The notes under the pieces are model-generated. The model saw only the letters and a program-made list of their open reading frames with translations. It was not told where the DNA came from and ran no database searches. From Odobenus rosmarus divergens (lineage: Eukaryota > Chordata > Mammalia > Carnivora > Odobenidae), in the NCBI RefSeq assembly GCF_000321225.1, contig NW_004450945.1, positions 932,046-996,045 on the forward strand: a stretch of 64,000 bases of DNA, in the 5' to 3' direction. Shown piece by piece: positions 12,818-25,560 of the stretch. Each line of letters begins with the position of its first letter. Position 1 is the stretch's first letter. The position numbers and the translations under genes are program-made.

Positions 12818-13047
12818 TTATTTTTTAAAGATTTATTTATTTATTTTAGAGAGTTACAGCACACACACGCACACATGGGCAGGAGTCACAGAGGAAGAAG
12901 GAGAGAGAAACTCAAGCAGACTCCACGCTGAGTGTGGAGCCTCACATGGGGCTCGATCATACGACTGTGAGATCATGACCGTGAGATCACGACCTGAGCG
13001 GAAACCAAGAGTCAGGCGCTTAACCCACTGCACCACCCAGGTGCCCC
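12818..13047 (-). mobile_element. CAN-SINE inserted in old L1
   Basis: Reverse-orientation SINE: poly(T)/TTTATTTATTTA end, GAGAGA middle, and head ccacccaggtgcccc. Target-site duplication of 17 bp with one mismatch, TACAAATCACTATTTAT at 12801-12817 and TACAAACCACTATTTAT at 13048-13064. This copy contains a local repeat (gagatcatgaccgtgagatcacgac). Confidence 0.95.
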
Positions 13048-13300
13048 TACAAACCACTATTTATGAAAACTTAATCAAGATAAAATAAATCATCTCAATA
13101 GTTCTATAACAATTAACGAACTGAACTTATAATTAAAGAGCTTTCCAAAAAGAAATATCCAGGCCCAAAGGATTTCATTAACAAATTCTTCCAAACATTT
13201 CAGAAGAAATAATATCAATTCTATATAATCTTTCCCAGAACATAAAGATACCTCACACAAAGCACAAACACAGAAATCACACTGAGGTTCATGAACAATA
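13048..13300 (+). pseudogene. Old L1 ORF2 fragment, continuation
   Basis: Continues the L1 reverse transcriptase region after the SINE: ccaggcccaaaggatttcat, then ttccaaacatttcagaagaaa. Same orientation and age as the 5' part. Degenerate. Confidence 0.8.
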
Positions 13301-13389
13301 AAACTGGCAAGATGAAAATGACCATGCATCATGATTGCTAATACCATCTCTCAACGGTGAGCTTAACCTTCATTTTCTTTAAACTGTAC

Positions 13390-14045
13390 TTTCTTTCCTA
13401 TCTGAGTCCAAACCTTTAAAGCCTACAAAATTCTACCTAGTCTTATCATTTTATAGATATTATAAACAATGCTGTAATGAAGCCTTCATTTCTGTGTATA
13501 TGTGTGTGTGTGTATACTTATTTACATATCTTGAAATTTTTTGTGAAGAAAATGCCTAAAAGTGGCACTTGTGGATGAAGGGTAAGTACCTTTAAAATTA
13601 AATAAATTAGAAGAGGCAAATTGTCCTCCAAATATATCAATTTATATTCCTGCCCAAAGTGAAAAGATTCTCTGTTTCTCAACAATTTCATCAGCACTGG
13701 ATATTATCGAATCATTTAAATTTTTGCTGACCAGGTAGATGATAATCTATGATACAATCTATGATGATAACCAATGAAACTCATTGTTGGAATGCACAAT
13801 TTTTTTTATTATTAGAGAGATTGAATATTTTATGACGGTTAAACATTTGTGAATTACTTAGACTCTTTGCCAAAGAGCAGGGACTTCATCTTTCTCTTAT
13901 TAATTTTTAAATGCTTAGATTGTTAAGGCCATTAAACCTTTGCCATGTGTTATAAATTTTTCAAATTTACATTTTGTCCTTTTTTCTATAGAAAGTACTC
14001 CTTAGACAAATGTTTGAATCTTCTCTTTTAAAACTTCTGCGTGTT
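13390..14045 (-). pseudogene. Old L1M ORF2 3' region, opposite orientation
   Basis: Reverse-complement L1 signatures: tattataaacaatgctgtaa, aattgtcctccaaatatat, tcagcactggatattatcga, tttaaatttttgctgacc. Tail to tail with the preceding plus-strand L1 fragment. Contains (GT)n at 13497-13514. Confidence 0.75.
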
Positions 14046-14243
14046 GGGGCACCTGGGTGGCTCAGTTGGTTAAGCAACTGCCTTCAGCTCAGGTCATGAT
14101 CCTGGAGTCCCTGGATTGAGTCCTTCACTGGGCTCCCTGCTCAGTGGGGAGTCTGCTTCTCCCTCTGACCCTCCACCCTCTCATGTGCTCTCTCTCTCTC
14201 ATTCTCTCCCTCTCAAATAAATAAATAAAATCTTTAAAAAAAT
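14046..14243 (+). mobile_element. CAN-SINE inserted in old L1
   Basis: Complete element. Perfect 16-bp target-site duplication AAAACTTCTGCGTGTT at 14030-14045 and 14244-14259. The L1M relic resumes for a short distance after it. Confidence 0.96.
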
Positions 14244-14299
14244 AAAACTTCTGCGTGTTACCTGATAGTTTTTTAATAAATTATTTTCATAATAGTTAT

Positions 14300-17070
14300 C
14301 CAAACTTGGACCTCTTTTCCCTTCCCTATTTTGATCAATTTGACTCATATTTCAAGACCTAAAAATATCACCTTCTCTGTAACATATGTCCAGTCTTTTA
14401 AGGCACAATAAATCATTCCTTTTGTGTCTTTAAAAAACAAATAAATAAAAATAAACAAAAAAATACATACATATGAGTAATTTTGTACACATTGGCTCAT
14501 TTGCTGTATTATGGTCTTCTCAAAGCTAGAGACCATGATTTGTTCATCTGTTTCACAAAGAACATAGCATGCAGTAAGTACTATGGAAATGCTTGTGGCT
14601 AGATCTAGTATATATACTTGAAATCTTATAGGAATCTTGGATCATTTAATGTGTAAGGCAGTATACTTGGTGCTGTGGCCTAAGCCTTTCCAAAACACAC
14701 ACTATCTGCTCTTCTGAAATGCAGAGCTGAAGACTCTTTGTGTATATCTGGGATGCTATAATAAGAATTTACAAAGCTGAATGGTTTTAGATAATTGCGA
14801 CTCAAATCACAAGGGAAAAACCCAGTTCAACTAAATAAGGCTTCCTTTAAAGCACAAAGAACCAATAAACGCAAAAATAAAAGTTACGTAGTTTCCATCA
14901 ATCATTCCAGGAGAACATTTAAGTGTTGATGCCCTTATCTCCTTCTTGAAGATATGACAGGCATGTTTAGGCTGTTTGTAAATAAGGCAAGGCTGAGATA
15001 CAAAGGAATATATTAGACAGTAGAAGCAAAAGCCAACAGGATCTTGGAAACACAGGCTAAATTACGAAAAATGTTTGAGAAATCTCATCACCTTCATTTG
15101 CTAATTCAATGTAGTTCATTCTTCAGTGACATTAAAATCATTCTAATGAAGAAGGCACATACATTCTCTGCAATTCAAATTTCCTTTGTTAATAATCAGA
15201 GCAAGGCATTATGACTCCATTTCATGACTAATTACTAAGGTGAAGGTTGTATCAAAAAATCAATAAAAATGGAATGCCATTCTCAATTTCAAGATTTCTG
15301 TCTTTAATAACCTGACATGTTGTTTCATGTCCCCAGATTCATATTTCTTGCATAGTGAGAACATGCTTGGCGGAGATCCCAAATTTTTAAAATATTATAT
15401 GCAAAAGGAAAGTAATTTATGTGCAGAGTTTTAGATCTATTTAGCTATTAACCTCTACTTAAAAAAAGTTAAAATATGCTACCAAGTAGCAGAAGCTGTC
15501 TGTTTGAAGGACAAGGAATCTAAGAGGATCCTTGTTCTTACTTTCCAAACCAGAATACTAGTTATAGGATCCTGAGCACATCTATCATTTTGCCACTCCT
15601 GGTGCTGAGGACTGTCACTGTTACGCATTCCCATCGATGTGTCCTCCACACGTGGCCATAGATGAGGATGTTGGAATGATCATAAGACAAGGGAAGACAC
15701 AGGATTCATACAGACCTATAACTTACTAGCAATATCTCACTTCTTTGGATATTAAAAACAGAACAGCCACAGAGAGGCAAGCTTAAGTCATCAAGTTCCT
15801 TTCTCCCTCAACTTGTAGATTTCTTTCAATATCCTTGTTCCTAAGTGACCTATCACTGGAAAAACCACATTTCATTTTATTTTCCAGCTTTTTCTGGATC
15901 ATTTCTATCCCTATTTCCTTGCAATGTTTCTGGGTCTTATTTCCTGATTTTGTGTTATCCTCAATTTAAGCTGGTAAACAATTCCAAGCTTGAAGGTGCT
16001 AATAAGTGATGGGACAAATGTTTTATCATCCGTCATTACTGATGGTGACCTGTGCCTCTTCAGAGGAGGCAAAGTGTGGAGACTCTACTATAGGATTATC
16101 TCATGGAGGAGGAGTGGTTTCTCCACACAGACATCCCTAATGCTCACATAACAGACAGGTACTTAAGAAGAAATAGAACTCAAGTTCCTCTCAAATACAG
16201 TACCCTGGAGGAAAAATGAGAAAAGAAAAGATCAAGTCCAGTAGTATGGGTAAGATACTGACACTGCTGTTGAGTACACATGTTATCCTAGAAAAGTTAT
16301 TTAACCCGTTTTGCCTTTGATTAATTTATAAAACAGCGATAATAAATTCTACTTCACAAAGTGATTGGAAAGATTAAATATCAAACATGTTAATTGCCAC
16401 CAACTATTGATGCTTAAGGAAACGGTAGTTTCAAAAATATGTAATTTAGAATTATAACAGGAAAATCTGGATCAATTTCAAATTGAACACACTCTGTTTC
16501 AGTCAGTACTCCTAGTAGCATTATTAAAAATCTATTTCAAAGAATCAATATCGTGTCTGTGTGTGTGTGTGTGTATAACTGACACTCAGGAAAAAAAAAT
16601 GTTGAATGCAAATGGATAATCCTTTTAAATATCACTATTTCTTAAATAACAATAACCTCCAACCCATACAGCAGTGCATTCTTAGACCCTTATCATGAGG
16701 GCAATGACATCTATGTAGTTTCTTGACTTTCTCCCCTTCTTCATTTTTCCCTCTTCTAACATCATTGTAGAGCTTCCATGACTCTCACTCAGATACTCCA
16801 CTAGGATTTCTTTAAAGTTTCCTTTAGCTGATTTGTAAAAGCACCAAAATGGATGTTAAATGACTAAAGTTTTGCTCAAATAGCAAACCTGAGTACTTTC
16901 CAACAGAATTGAGAAAACAGTGGAAGTAAAGAATAAAGTACCTCAGCAGCGTAACATTTTCCAATTGACAGACCATAGTTACAAGGGAAGGAATACGAGA
17001 GGCAGAGGGGACAGGAAGCTTTGCCGCTGTGAATGTTCAAGAAGAGAACAGTCCTCTGACTGGAGATATT
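14300..17070. other. Intronic unique sequence
   Basis: About 2.8 kb almost free of recognisable repeats apart from (GT)n at 16555-16576. It includes the candidate regulatory block at 14880-15420. No gene is supported. Confidence 0.5.
14880..15420. promoter_or_regulatory. Candidate intronic regulatory block
   Basis: Repeat-free block about 4 kb downstream of exon 3. Visible motif-like words include one p53-family half-site AGGCATGTTT (14959-14968), a forkhead-like tgtttgtaaataa just after it, and several homeodomain-like taatta/ctaattc words near 15100-15240. Candidate by composition and motif density only. Confidence 0.28.
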
Positions 17071-17075
17071 CTAGA

Positions 17076-17267
17076 ACTGTGCTACCCAATATTCTACCAA
17101 CCAGACACATGTGGTCATTTAAATTTTAATTTAATTTAAATTAAGGTCCTCAGTTGCACTAACCACGTTTCAAATGCCCAAAGGATACATGTGGCTAGTG
17201 GCTACTGCATTGAACAGTACAGAATATAGAACATTTACAACACTGAAAGTTCTCTTGGACAGGACTG
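17076..17267. mobile_element. hAT-Charlie MITE, MER3-like
   Basis: Near-palindromic element: actgtgctacccaatattct at one end and gttctcttggacaggactg at the other, with acacatgtggtcatttaaat and acatgtggctagtggctact inside. Typical of a short mammalian hAT non-autonomous family. The exact subfamily name is tentative. Confidence 0.65.
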
Positions 17268-17269
17268 CT

Positions 17270-18540
17270 TGAAAGAGAACTTTTGACTTTTTAAGACAAC
17301 TTCCAATTCTCATTTCACAGAACTTCAAAATTTCCTGAGGCTCTATTATGTGACAGCTACTGTAACAAACACCGAGCATGACAAAATATGGCCCCTATCC
17401 CCTTGAGAGACAAAGAAATAAACAAAGATAAGATTGTATAATAAGTAATAGGACTAAAAATAGACCTAGGTTGCTTCAGAGGAATAGTCTCTAACTCAAA
17501 CTGGTGGTGAATAGTGATACGGAAGTTTTCCCAGAGAAGACAGGATATACTGTTTGTTGAGAGACAGAGAGGAATTAGCTAGAGGGGAAAACAAAAACAA
17601 ACACACAAAAAAGATGTTCCTAAGGAGAGAATTTCTAATAATATAAAAAAATAAGAAAGGGCATGGCACATTTAGAAACCACATGCTTCAGTGTGTGAAA
17701 GTGTGTGAAATAAGAGTAGAAACCATAAATAAAAAGGCTTGATTCTCCATTTCAAGCTTTATATAAATTCACCTGCTTTTATGTTCAGGAATCAGAACAG
17801 AAAATCCCTGGAGAGAATATAAAAGAAAGGTTTGCCTAGGCTTGTGCTACCTATCAAGAGGTGGTATTATTAAGTGAATTGGAGATATCCTAATTTTGAA
17901 GTCACTCTCAAATCAGAATTTACCCCTACATAGGTTTAATTGTAATACATTCCAAGGCCTTGAGTGACCTGCCCCTTCAATTTATCCATCCTTTTCCTTT
18001 CACTAGCTCAAAGATAACAGACAACTGTGTCAGTATTATAACAGAAGCGGCCACTGAAGAATAGTTATATTCCTTTTATCAATTTAGTGGCAAAACATCA
18101 GTATATTTGCAAAGTTACAACTTTCTATTTTTGGCTGTTTCCCCTTCCCTTTCCTGATACACCTTCTCCCAATATTAACAACAACAACAACAAAAAAAGT
18201 ACAATTCCAGATAAAAAAAAATATATAGTGAAAAGTCCAGTAAAATCTTCTATTAGATAAGAAAGGCAAGGTATTTTTAAAGTGATTTCCAAAATCATGT
18301 CGACATGTGATCTATGAAATCCCCACCTTTTTTTCTAGCTCTTTGCCACCTGTTCTTCTAGAAGGATTTGTTTGTTTGAGTTGTGTGTGTTTACAGAAAA
18401 AGCAGGATTTGTATGGTCAATGAATAATAATGAAAAAAAAAATAAGACAAAAAACAACCCAGCACTATATACTACACAAATACAGAAAATTTCATCTAAA
18501 CATTTCAGAAAAGTGTTTTATTATTATTAATCCATCACAC
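17270..18540. other. Intronic sequence, no gene seen
   Basis: AT-rich. A (CAA)n run lies at about 18176-18192 and A runs near 18210-18220. No element recognised. Confidence 0.5.
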
Positions 18541-18549
18541 TCCTGGTCT

Positions 18550-18605
18550 CCCCATTCTACAGATGAGAAACTGAAGCCCAAGGTCATGAGTGACTCACTG
18601 GCGAA
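18550..18605 (-). repeat. MIR core fragment
   Basis: cattctacagatgagaaact then gaagcccaaggtcatgag, a short reverse MIR core. Confidence 0.5.
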
Positions 18606-19134
18606 GCACCCCCCCCAAAATACTATTTTATGTATTATTTACTTTCTTTCCCCTTTTTCTATTACTAGGTACTTAAATCTGTATCTCGATTCACATTGAA
18701 TTTACTTCCTCCTCCTTTATTTAAGGATAGTTCCATGAAAGAGGCAGCCTGCCATAGTATAGATAGAATTTGGATAGAATTCAGATCTAGACTCTGGTTC
18801 TGACTCTAACCTGACCTCTTGTAAAACCCTGGACTGGTACCACCCTCTCCAAATTGGGATAGACATAAGGAACAATTCAGATAAGGAACATAAGGGATTA
18901 TTCCCACCCACCCACCTTCTCCACACCAGTGGGAGCATATGCAGTAAGAAGAGTCGAGGAAGACCCAAAATCCACAAACACTTAATTTTCTCTCTGCTGA
19001 TCACATTGACTCTCTGCCCAGTGGCCTTGTCCATTCAGGGCCATCTGCCTTTTTATATGCCATGAAATACACAGACTTCACAGAGATGTGGATGGCATGG
19101 CCCACAGATTAAAGGAGATGTTCCTGCCACTCAC

Positions 19135-19267
19135 CCACATGGGGTCACTGAGGTCCGAGTCCTGCATGCGGATACAGTCCATGCTAATCTCAATCTTGTT
19201 TCTTGCACCATTTTCTGATGGTTCATCCACAAAGTTCAAGTCAATGGGCTGAACTGAACATATGGGC
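19135..19267 (-). CDS. TP63: TP63 exon 3 (TA-specific coding exon)
   Basis: Next TP63 coding exon, 133 nt on the minus strand. The first G completes the Gln codon split with exon 2. The remaining 44 codons run [19 protein letters not shown]... to ...[10 protein letters not shown] and stop on a codon boundary, as needed to join exon 4 (PQYTNLG in known p63). The acceptor is TTTATGGTAG|GCCC, with a pyrimidine tract and a CTAAC branch-point candidate whose A is at 19295, 28 nt upstream. The donor is TGG|GTGAGTGG. The product is the C-terminal part of the TA region, acidic and unstructured, lying just before the segment shared with delta-N p63. Compared with the human sequence from memory, Asp83 is Asn and Thr86 is Arg. 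Reading through the donor would add 18 residues before a stop. No frameshift or stop interrupts the exon. Confidence 0.97.
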
Positions 19268-19359
19268 CTACCATAAAGGACAAACAAAAGTGTGTTAGGC
19301 AAGGAATGGGACTAAAACACAAGCACCCAGTTGATAACAATGAGCTCTCTCTCTTTCAA

Positions 19360-19560
19360 AGTTGGCAAGGCTCATTCGTTGGAGTCAGAGACTCTAGGTT
19401 CAAATCGTGGCTCAACCACATGCCAAATGTGTTATCTCAGGCAGTTCAAATCTAAGTCCTACTTGTACAGTGGGAATCATGATCCCTGCCCTTGTCAGAG
19501 AATTGCTGAGTAGAACATGGGAGAGAAAGGATGTATCAGGAATTGAGTATTTTATACCCT
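19360..19560 (+). repeat. MIR relic in TP63 intron 2
   Basis: ttggagtcagagactctagg then ttcaaatcgtggctcaacca, and later gtacagtgggaatcatgatc match the forward MIR. Antisense to TP63. Confidence 0.65.
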
Positions 19561-19824
19561 ATCCCTTAGAGTACCAAGTACTCCGATATTCTTTTATCTT
19601 CCGCTGAATTTACTCACTTATCCAAACTTGATCTTAATAAAGGAGACAATAATCATTTTCCTAGCAGGGCATAAATGACCAACAAAATTTAGTATTCTAC
19701 CTTCTCAGGGGGTATTTGTGTTGTAAGAGCAAATAAGAGTCTTTAAGCCAAAGGAACAGATTTTGGGTATCAAGGGAGTCACTGGAGATGTTATTGGGAG
19801 TTAGGCAGGAAAGCCTCCCCACCT

Positions 19825-20035
19825 TTTTTAAATTTCAATTCAGTTAATTAGCATATAGTATATTATCAGTTTCAGAGGTAGAATTCAGTGATTCATCAGT
19901 TGCATATAACACCCAGTGCTCATTACATCATGTGCCCTCCTTAATGCCCATCACCCAGTTACCCCATCCCCACACCCCCTCCTCCAGCAACACTCAAGTT
20001 TGTTTCCTATGATTAAGAGTCTCTTATGGTTTGAG
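19825..20035 (-). mobile_element. Carnivore L1 3'-end fragment in TP63 intron 2
   Basis: Reverse complement of a carnivore L1 3' UTR: tttcagaggtagaattcagt, ataacacccagtgctcatta, cccatcacccagttaccc, gattaagagtctcttatgg. Same orientation as the gene. 5' truncated at about 200 bp. Confidence 0.8.
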
Positions 20036-20277
20036 GAGAGCCCTTCTGATGCTCCAAAATTATACCACCTTGGAATAATGATCTTTTGGTATTGTAAACT
20101 GAATAAACCTCTACTGAATTTTGAACACAGAAATACTATTGGAGGAAATAAATTTTTCCAACAATATTGACTGGTTTTTATTGATTCTAGAAACATGCCC
20201 TAGTAAGCAATATTTTTATAATCTCTATCTATTTATAATAATTCAAATACAACATGTTTTTGCTTCTTTGATACTCA

Positions 20278-21900
<1,623 letters not shown>

Positions 21901-21904
21901 TCTA

Positions 21905-22215
21905 GTTTTTGCAAAACATTTTTAAATGAACTTTTTATTTTGAGATCAATATAGATTTACATGCAGTTGTAATGAATTATACAGAGAGAGTTCATGCAGT
22001 TTCCCCAATGGTAAGTCATAATTTACAAAACCCTTAAAAAATTATAACCAGGATATTGATACTGCTACGATCCACTGATCTTATTCAGAAATTCTCAGTT
22101 TTTCTTGTACTCATTTGCACACATGCACACATGTATATGTTGTATATGTATTTAGTTCTACACAAGTTTTTGATCACACGTGTAGGTTGGCATATCCACC
22201 CCCATAGTATTAAAG
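21905..22215 (-). mobile_element. Old L1 3' UTR relic (L1MC/L1MD-like)
   Basis: Reverse-orientation words tagatttacatgcagttgta, ataaccaggatattgatact, gatccactgatcttattcag and cacgtgtaggttggcatatc match the old L1 3' UTR. Confidence 0.75.
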
Positions 22216-22589
22216 GATTTGAAGGATGAGACTGACAGAATACATTTCATATTGATAAATCTGGAAGCTGTGTGGAGGAAAGGTTTATAAGCATATCAGT
22301 TTATGTGCAAAGTGGTTACACCAGTCCGGGGAAGACAACTGGATGCTAGCAGAAGTAAGGATGGAGAAAATTTGCTAATAATTCAATTATTAGCAAAAAG
22401 GTTAAATCAGACATTGTTTATGTTATGTTCACATTTTCTCTCTAGTTTCTCTCTGACTGCTAAAAGACCTTCCCTGTATTTCTGATGTCACCACTAATCA
22501 GCTGCAAAACTGTGGAAGAGCCTCCCAGCTCCATGAACTTCAGCTTCCTTGATTGTGACATGGGGATAGTCATCCCTGCTCCGTTGCCT

Positions 22590-22825
22590 CACAGATGCCT
22601 ACACAGTCCTCAGTGATTTCCTCCCCACAAAGCATTTCCTGGTCCCTTACTTGATATATAATCTTTCTTCTCCAAACTTTCCTGGCCTTTTGTTGCGTCT
22701 CATCAATGCTAATTCATCCTATATTACTTGTACAACAATTAATCAAGTGTAGAGGACCTTAAGTAACTTGAAGGCAAAGCCCGTATCTCCTTGAATTTCT
22801 TAGTTTTATATTTCCTTGAGGTTAG
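22590..22825 (+). repeat. L2 3'-end relic
   Basis: Pyrimidine-rich L2-like body followed by gaaggcaaagcccgtatctc, resembling the L2 3' end. Diverged. Confidence 0.4.
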
Positions 22826-23050
22826 AGTGGAAGGAACATGGGTTTTGAAGTGAGACAGACTTGGGTTCAAATTTTAGCTCTACTACTGACGTACTGTAAA
22901 GTCATGATCAAGTTACTTAACCTCTTTGTACCTTATTTTCTTCAACTATGCTTCCTTCACAGGGTGGTTAAAAGGCTTACTTGAAATAATGTGCTACACA
23001 TTTTCCATACAGTGCGTGGTAGTCAATACATTGGTTGGATTAGATCAAGT
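22825..23050 (+). repeat. MIR, near full length
   Basis: agacttgggttcaaatttta, gatcaagttacttaacctct, then a gtaccttattttcttcaact-like stretch. Forward MIR with its 3' half. Confidence 0.8.
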
Positions 23051-23478
23051 ACGTAATTTGTACCCAGAAAATACTTACTGAATTGAACTAATTAAATAGC
23101 ATATTTGAAAGGCTTCTTAAAGCTGTAGAAGTGTCCCACAAAAGTAATTATATTAAACCTGAATTATCCCTCATTTCTCTGCAGTTCAAATTGTTTTTTC
23201 TCTTTCTGTGTCTGTAGGCCCAAACAGTGGTCCCATTACCTCTCATTTTCTCCTAGATCACCTTTATCTTAGGCTTGCTACATTGAACGGGACAACAGCT
23301 CCTCCCGACCCCTACCCCCCACTCCAGGGCCTCAAGCTTTAAGGGGACTTGATTACAAAAGATGGGATTGGGCTTTGGAATAGATCAGTGGTTTTCATAT
23401 TGGTTTCATGAAACTAGGGTTTCTGGTGCCTCAGTGGGTTAGCCAGATGTAAAGAAATGTCCCTACTGGTAGGACTCC

Positions 23479-23504
23479 AGACATGCCTTAACACCAGCAA
23501 GTTT
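23479..23504. promoter_or_regulatory. Possible p53/p63-family response element
   Basis: AGACATGCCT is a perfect RRRCWWGYYY half-site. Six bases later CAGCAAGTTT matches the half-site at 9 of 10 positions. p63 binds paired half-sites of this form. The 6-bp spacer makes this weaker than a contiguous site. Motif reading only. Confidence 0.25.
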
Positions 23505-23599
23505 GGCGTTTGCATCTTAAGTATATTATTGTTCCAAGCAAGATTTCATTTGAAGAACTGGTTCTGTTAACAATTTAAAAATCAGTGGTCACAGTTAGA

Positions 23600-24130
23600 G
23601 GATCTCCCAGGTGTCTCCTATGCAAACCAAGAATTGATTCTTGGTCTCTGAATAAAGATGGAAAACATTATTGAGAAAGGAAGGAAAGAGATCAGCTGGT
23701 GCCATAGGGCAGGAAGGGTGAGGTAAATCCTACCTATCTTCAGAGGCTTTGCCTTTGGGTGAATCTCAGTATCAATTTACTCATGGAACAATCACTCTGT
23801 TCAAATGGTCTTGTCACATCAGTCACACCCAAAGTTAGGAAGTCTCAAGTCACTTTTTTTTTTTTCTTTTCAGCTTGTTTTTCGTGGATGAACTATCCTG
23901 CACTCTTTACATTAACTCAGCAAAAAAAAAAAAAAAAAAAAGAACCCTACACTGCAGAAGTCACCTGAAAACCCCCAAAGGTATCTGCTTATAGTCTGCA
24001 TTCCCACCTGCTCTTCCTGTTCTGCCACAGAAGTCACCACTCAAATCCCTTGCATTAAGTTTCTTTCAGCACTCCTGAAAAATCTCCCAAATCTACTATT
24101 TCAGAGTTCAACACAACCTTAATTTTATAG
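23600..24130. other. Intronic sequence with homopolymer runs
   Basis: A T run near 23854-23865 and an A run of about 20 bases at 23922-23941. No gene or well-supported repeat. Confidence 0.5.
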
Positions 24131-24260
24131 ATGGATTTTAGAATTAATAGACTTCTGAGACCATCTAGCCTACTTTTTCTTATTTAATAGATGGAAAAGC
24201 TAAAATCTAAAAATAACTAGTTCAACCCAGCTATATTGTATTCAACATAGGTCTGTACCC
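24130..24260 (-). repeat. MIR relic
   Basis: gaccatctagcctac...aatagatggaaaagctaaaa is a diverged reverse MIR-type core. Confidence 0.4.
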
Positions 24261-24649
24261 ACAGTCCAGGAAGAATAAAGTGAGGCATCAAACACTAATT
24301 ATCAACCCTTCGCCTCTTGTAACAGTTCCCATACTTGTCATTTTCTGGATATTTAAAGCCTCCTTACTCCCCTTTAGAACATCCAAACTTAATACTATGA
24401 GAGTAGAAGTACATTTGATTAAATATCTTCTAATTCACTTAAAATAAAACAGCATTTAGTAGTGATGCAGACCAGAAACTCACTGGCTGCTCCTAGAATT
24501 CCTGACTCAAAGGCTCCCTTGATGTCATTTCTTCTGGTATAGAGAGAATGTGGCACAGGAACTCCAGGAAAGCAGACTGGGAGTGCCCCCTCAGTAACCG
24601 TGCCCACACTTGGAAAGATGGGGTCACACATGAACCTAAACCTTTGAGG

Positions 24650-24800
24650 ACCACATAGAATGTCAAAGTCGGTTGTGCCCTTTAAGACTGTCTAGTCTAG
24701 CTACCTTATTTCACAAGAAAACTGAGGCTGAGACCTGAAATATTTTGCCTAAAACCATGGCCATGCTAGAATACTGGTTAATGAAGGCAAACTGTTCAAT
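24650..24800 (-). repeat. MIR relic
   Basis: ttatttcacaagaaaactga then ggctgagacctgaaa...gcctaaaaccatggcc. Reverse MIR core. Confidence 0.5.
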
Positions 24801-25065
24801 ATTCTGGAATTTTCCACGGCAGTTGTTAAACAGTCATTATTATAATTTATTATAAAGTATTAAAATTAAAATTAAGTTATGTTAAAAGCAAAGATAATAA
24901 ATACTCAAAATGGATCACTTTCTAATTATTTTACTATTATCTGTGTTCTTGAAAGCCATTTAAAAAAATAATGTAGTGAAACTGCTCAGATTAAAAAAAA
25001 AACCTCTGTGAATTTATTGCTATACTCATCTAATAATATATTTTAGCCAAAGGCTTATGTGCAAA
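24800..25065. other. AT-rich intronic sequence
   Basis: Nothing recognised. Confidence 0.4.
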
Positions 25066-25165
25066 GGACTCAACAATACATATATTGAGTACTATGTGAA
25101 AGGCTACGTGGGAGATTTAGTAATGAGTGAGACATGTATCTTGCTCCTCTGAAAGTTTTTCATAG
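25065..25165 (-). repeat. L2 relic fragment
   Basis: tattgagtactatgtgaaag...gtaatgagtgagacatg resembles the reverse complement of the L2 3' end. Confidence 0.4.
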
Positions 25166-25379
25166 TTCAATGCCAAAAATAGAACACCTTCAATGTTTGT
25201 CTAATTTTTACCTTTTGTCATAACCTTTTGTGCTCCTAATTTCCCGCTGGACTGTGACCTTCTAAAGGACAGAAAAGCCAACATGGGCCATTCATTTTGG
25301 TTTGTGCTCTATTTGCCTGGTGATTGGCAGGAAAGACTTGCCATTGATTATGGCAGGATTTCACTTCACTGGGCCTGCT

Positions 25380-25560
25380 TTTCCAGTTTTCCACATGATA
25401 ATTTTAAGCTCAGAGAGGATAAGGAAATTGTTCAAGATCCCTCAGCTAGTAAATGATAGAACTGGGCTTGCTATTTATTATTTATTTATTTATTTATTTA
25501 TGATAGAGCTGGGCTTTGAATTTAAGATTGTATGACTTCAAAGCTCATGCTTTATTAAAT
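25380..25560 (-). repeat. MIR relic split by (TTTA)n
   Basis: ctcagagaggataaggaaat then cagctagtaaatgatagaac, after which a (TTTA)n expansion at 25472-25502 is followed by a second copy of the atgatagagctgggctt-like sequence. The expansion appears to have duplicated local sequence. Confidence 0.6.

Larger units (their letters stand above)
1..19134 (-). other. TP63: TP63 intron 3, 5' portion
   Basis: Sequence downstream of exon 3 on the minus strand, toward the delta-N promoter and exon 4 of known p63 genes. Neither the delta-N first exon (protein start MLYLENNAQ) nor exon 4 was seen, so intron 3 is longer than 19 kb. It contains five CAN-SINEs, an opposed pair of old L1 fragments, hAT elements and two repeat-free blocks that may be regulatory. 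Confidence 0.88.

Noticed and set aside
18717..19034. 105-codon open frame on the minus strand just downstream of TP63 exon 3
   Set aside because: Separated from exon 3 by a strong GTGAGT donor and an in-frame stop at 19078. No p63-like sequence.
1..19134. Search for the delta-N p63 first exon and exon 4 on the minus strand
   Set aside because: No stretch encoding MLYLENNAQ... or PQYTNLG... was seen. They are presumed to lie beyond position 1 of this window.
19825..20035. L1 fragment in intron 2 as a premature poly(A) site for TAp63
   Set aside because: The fragment is in the sense direction but shows no AATAAA/ATTAAA followed by a GU-rich element at its end.
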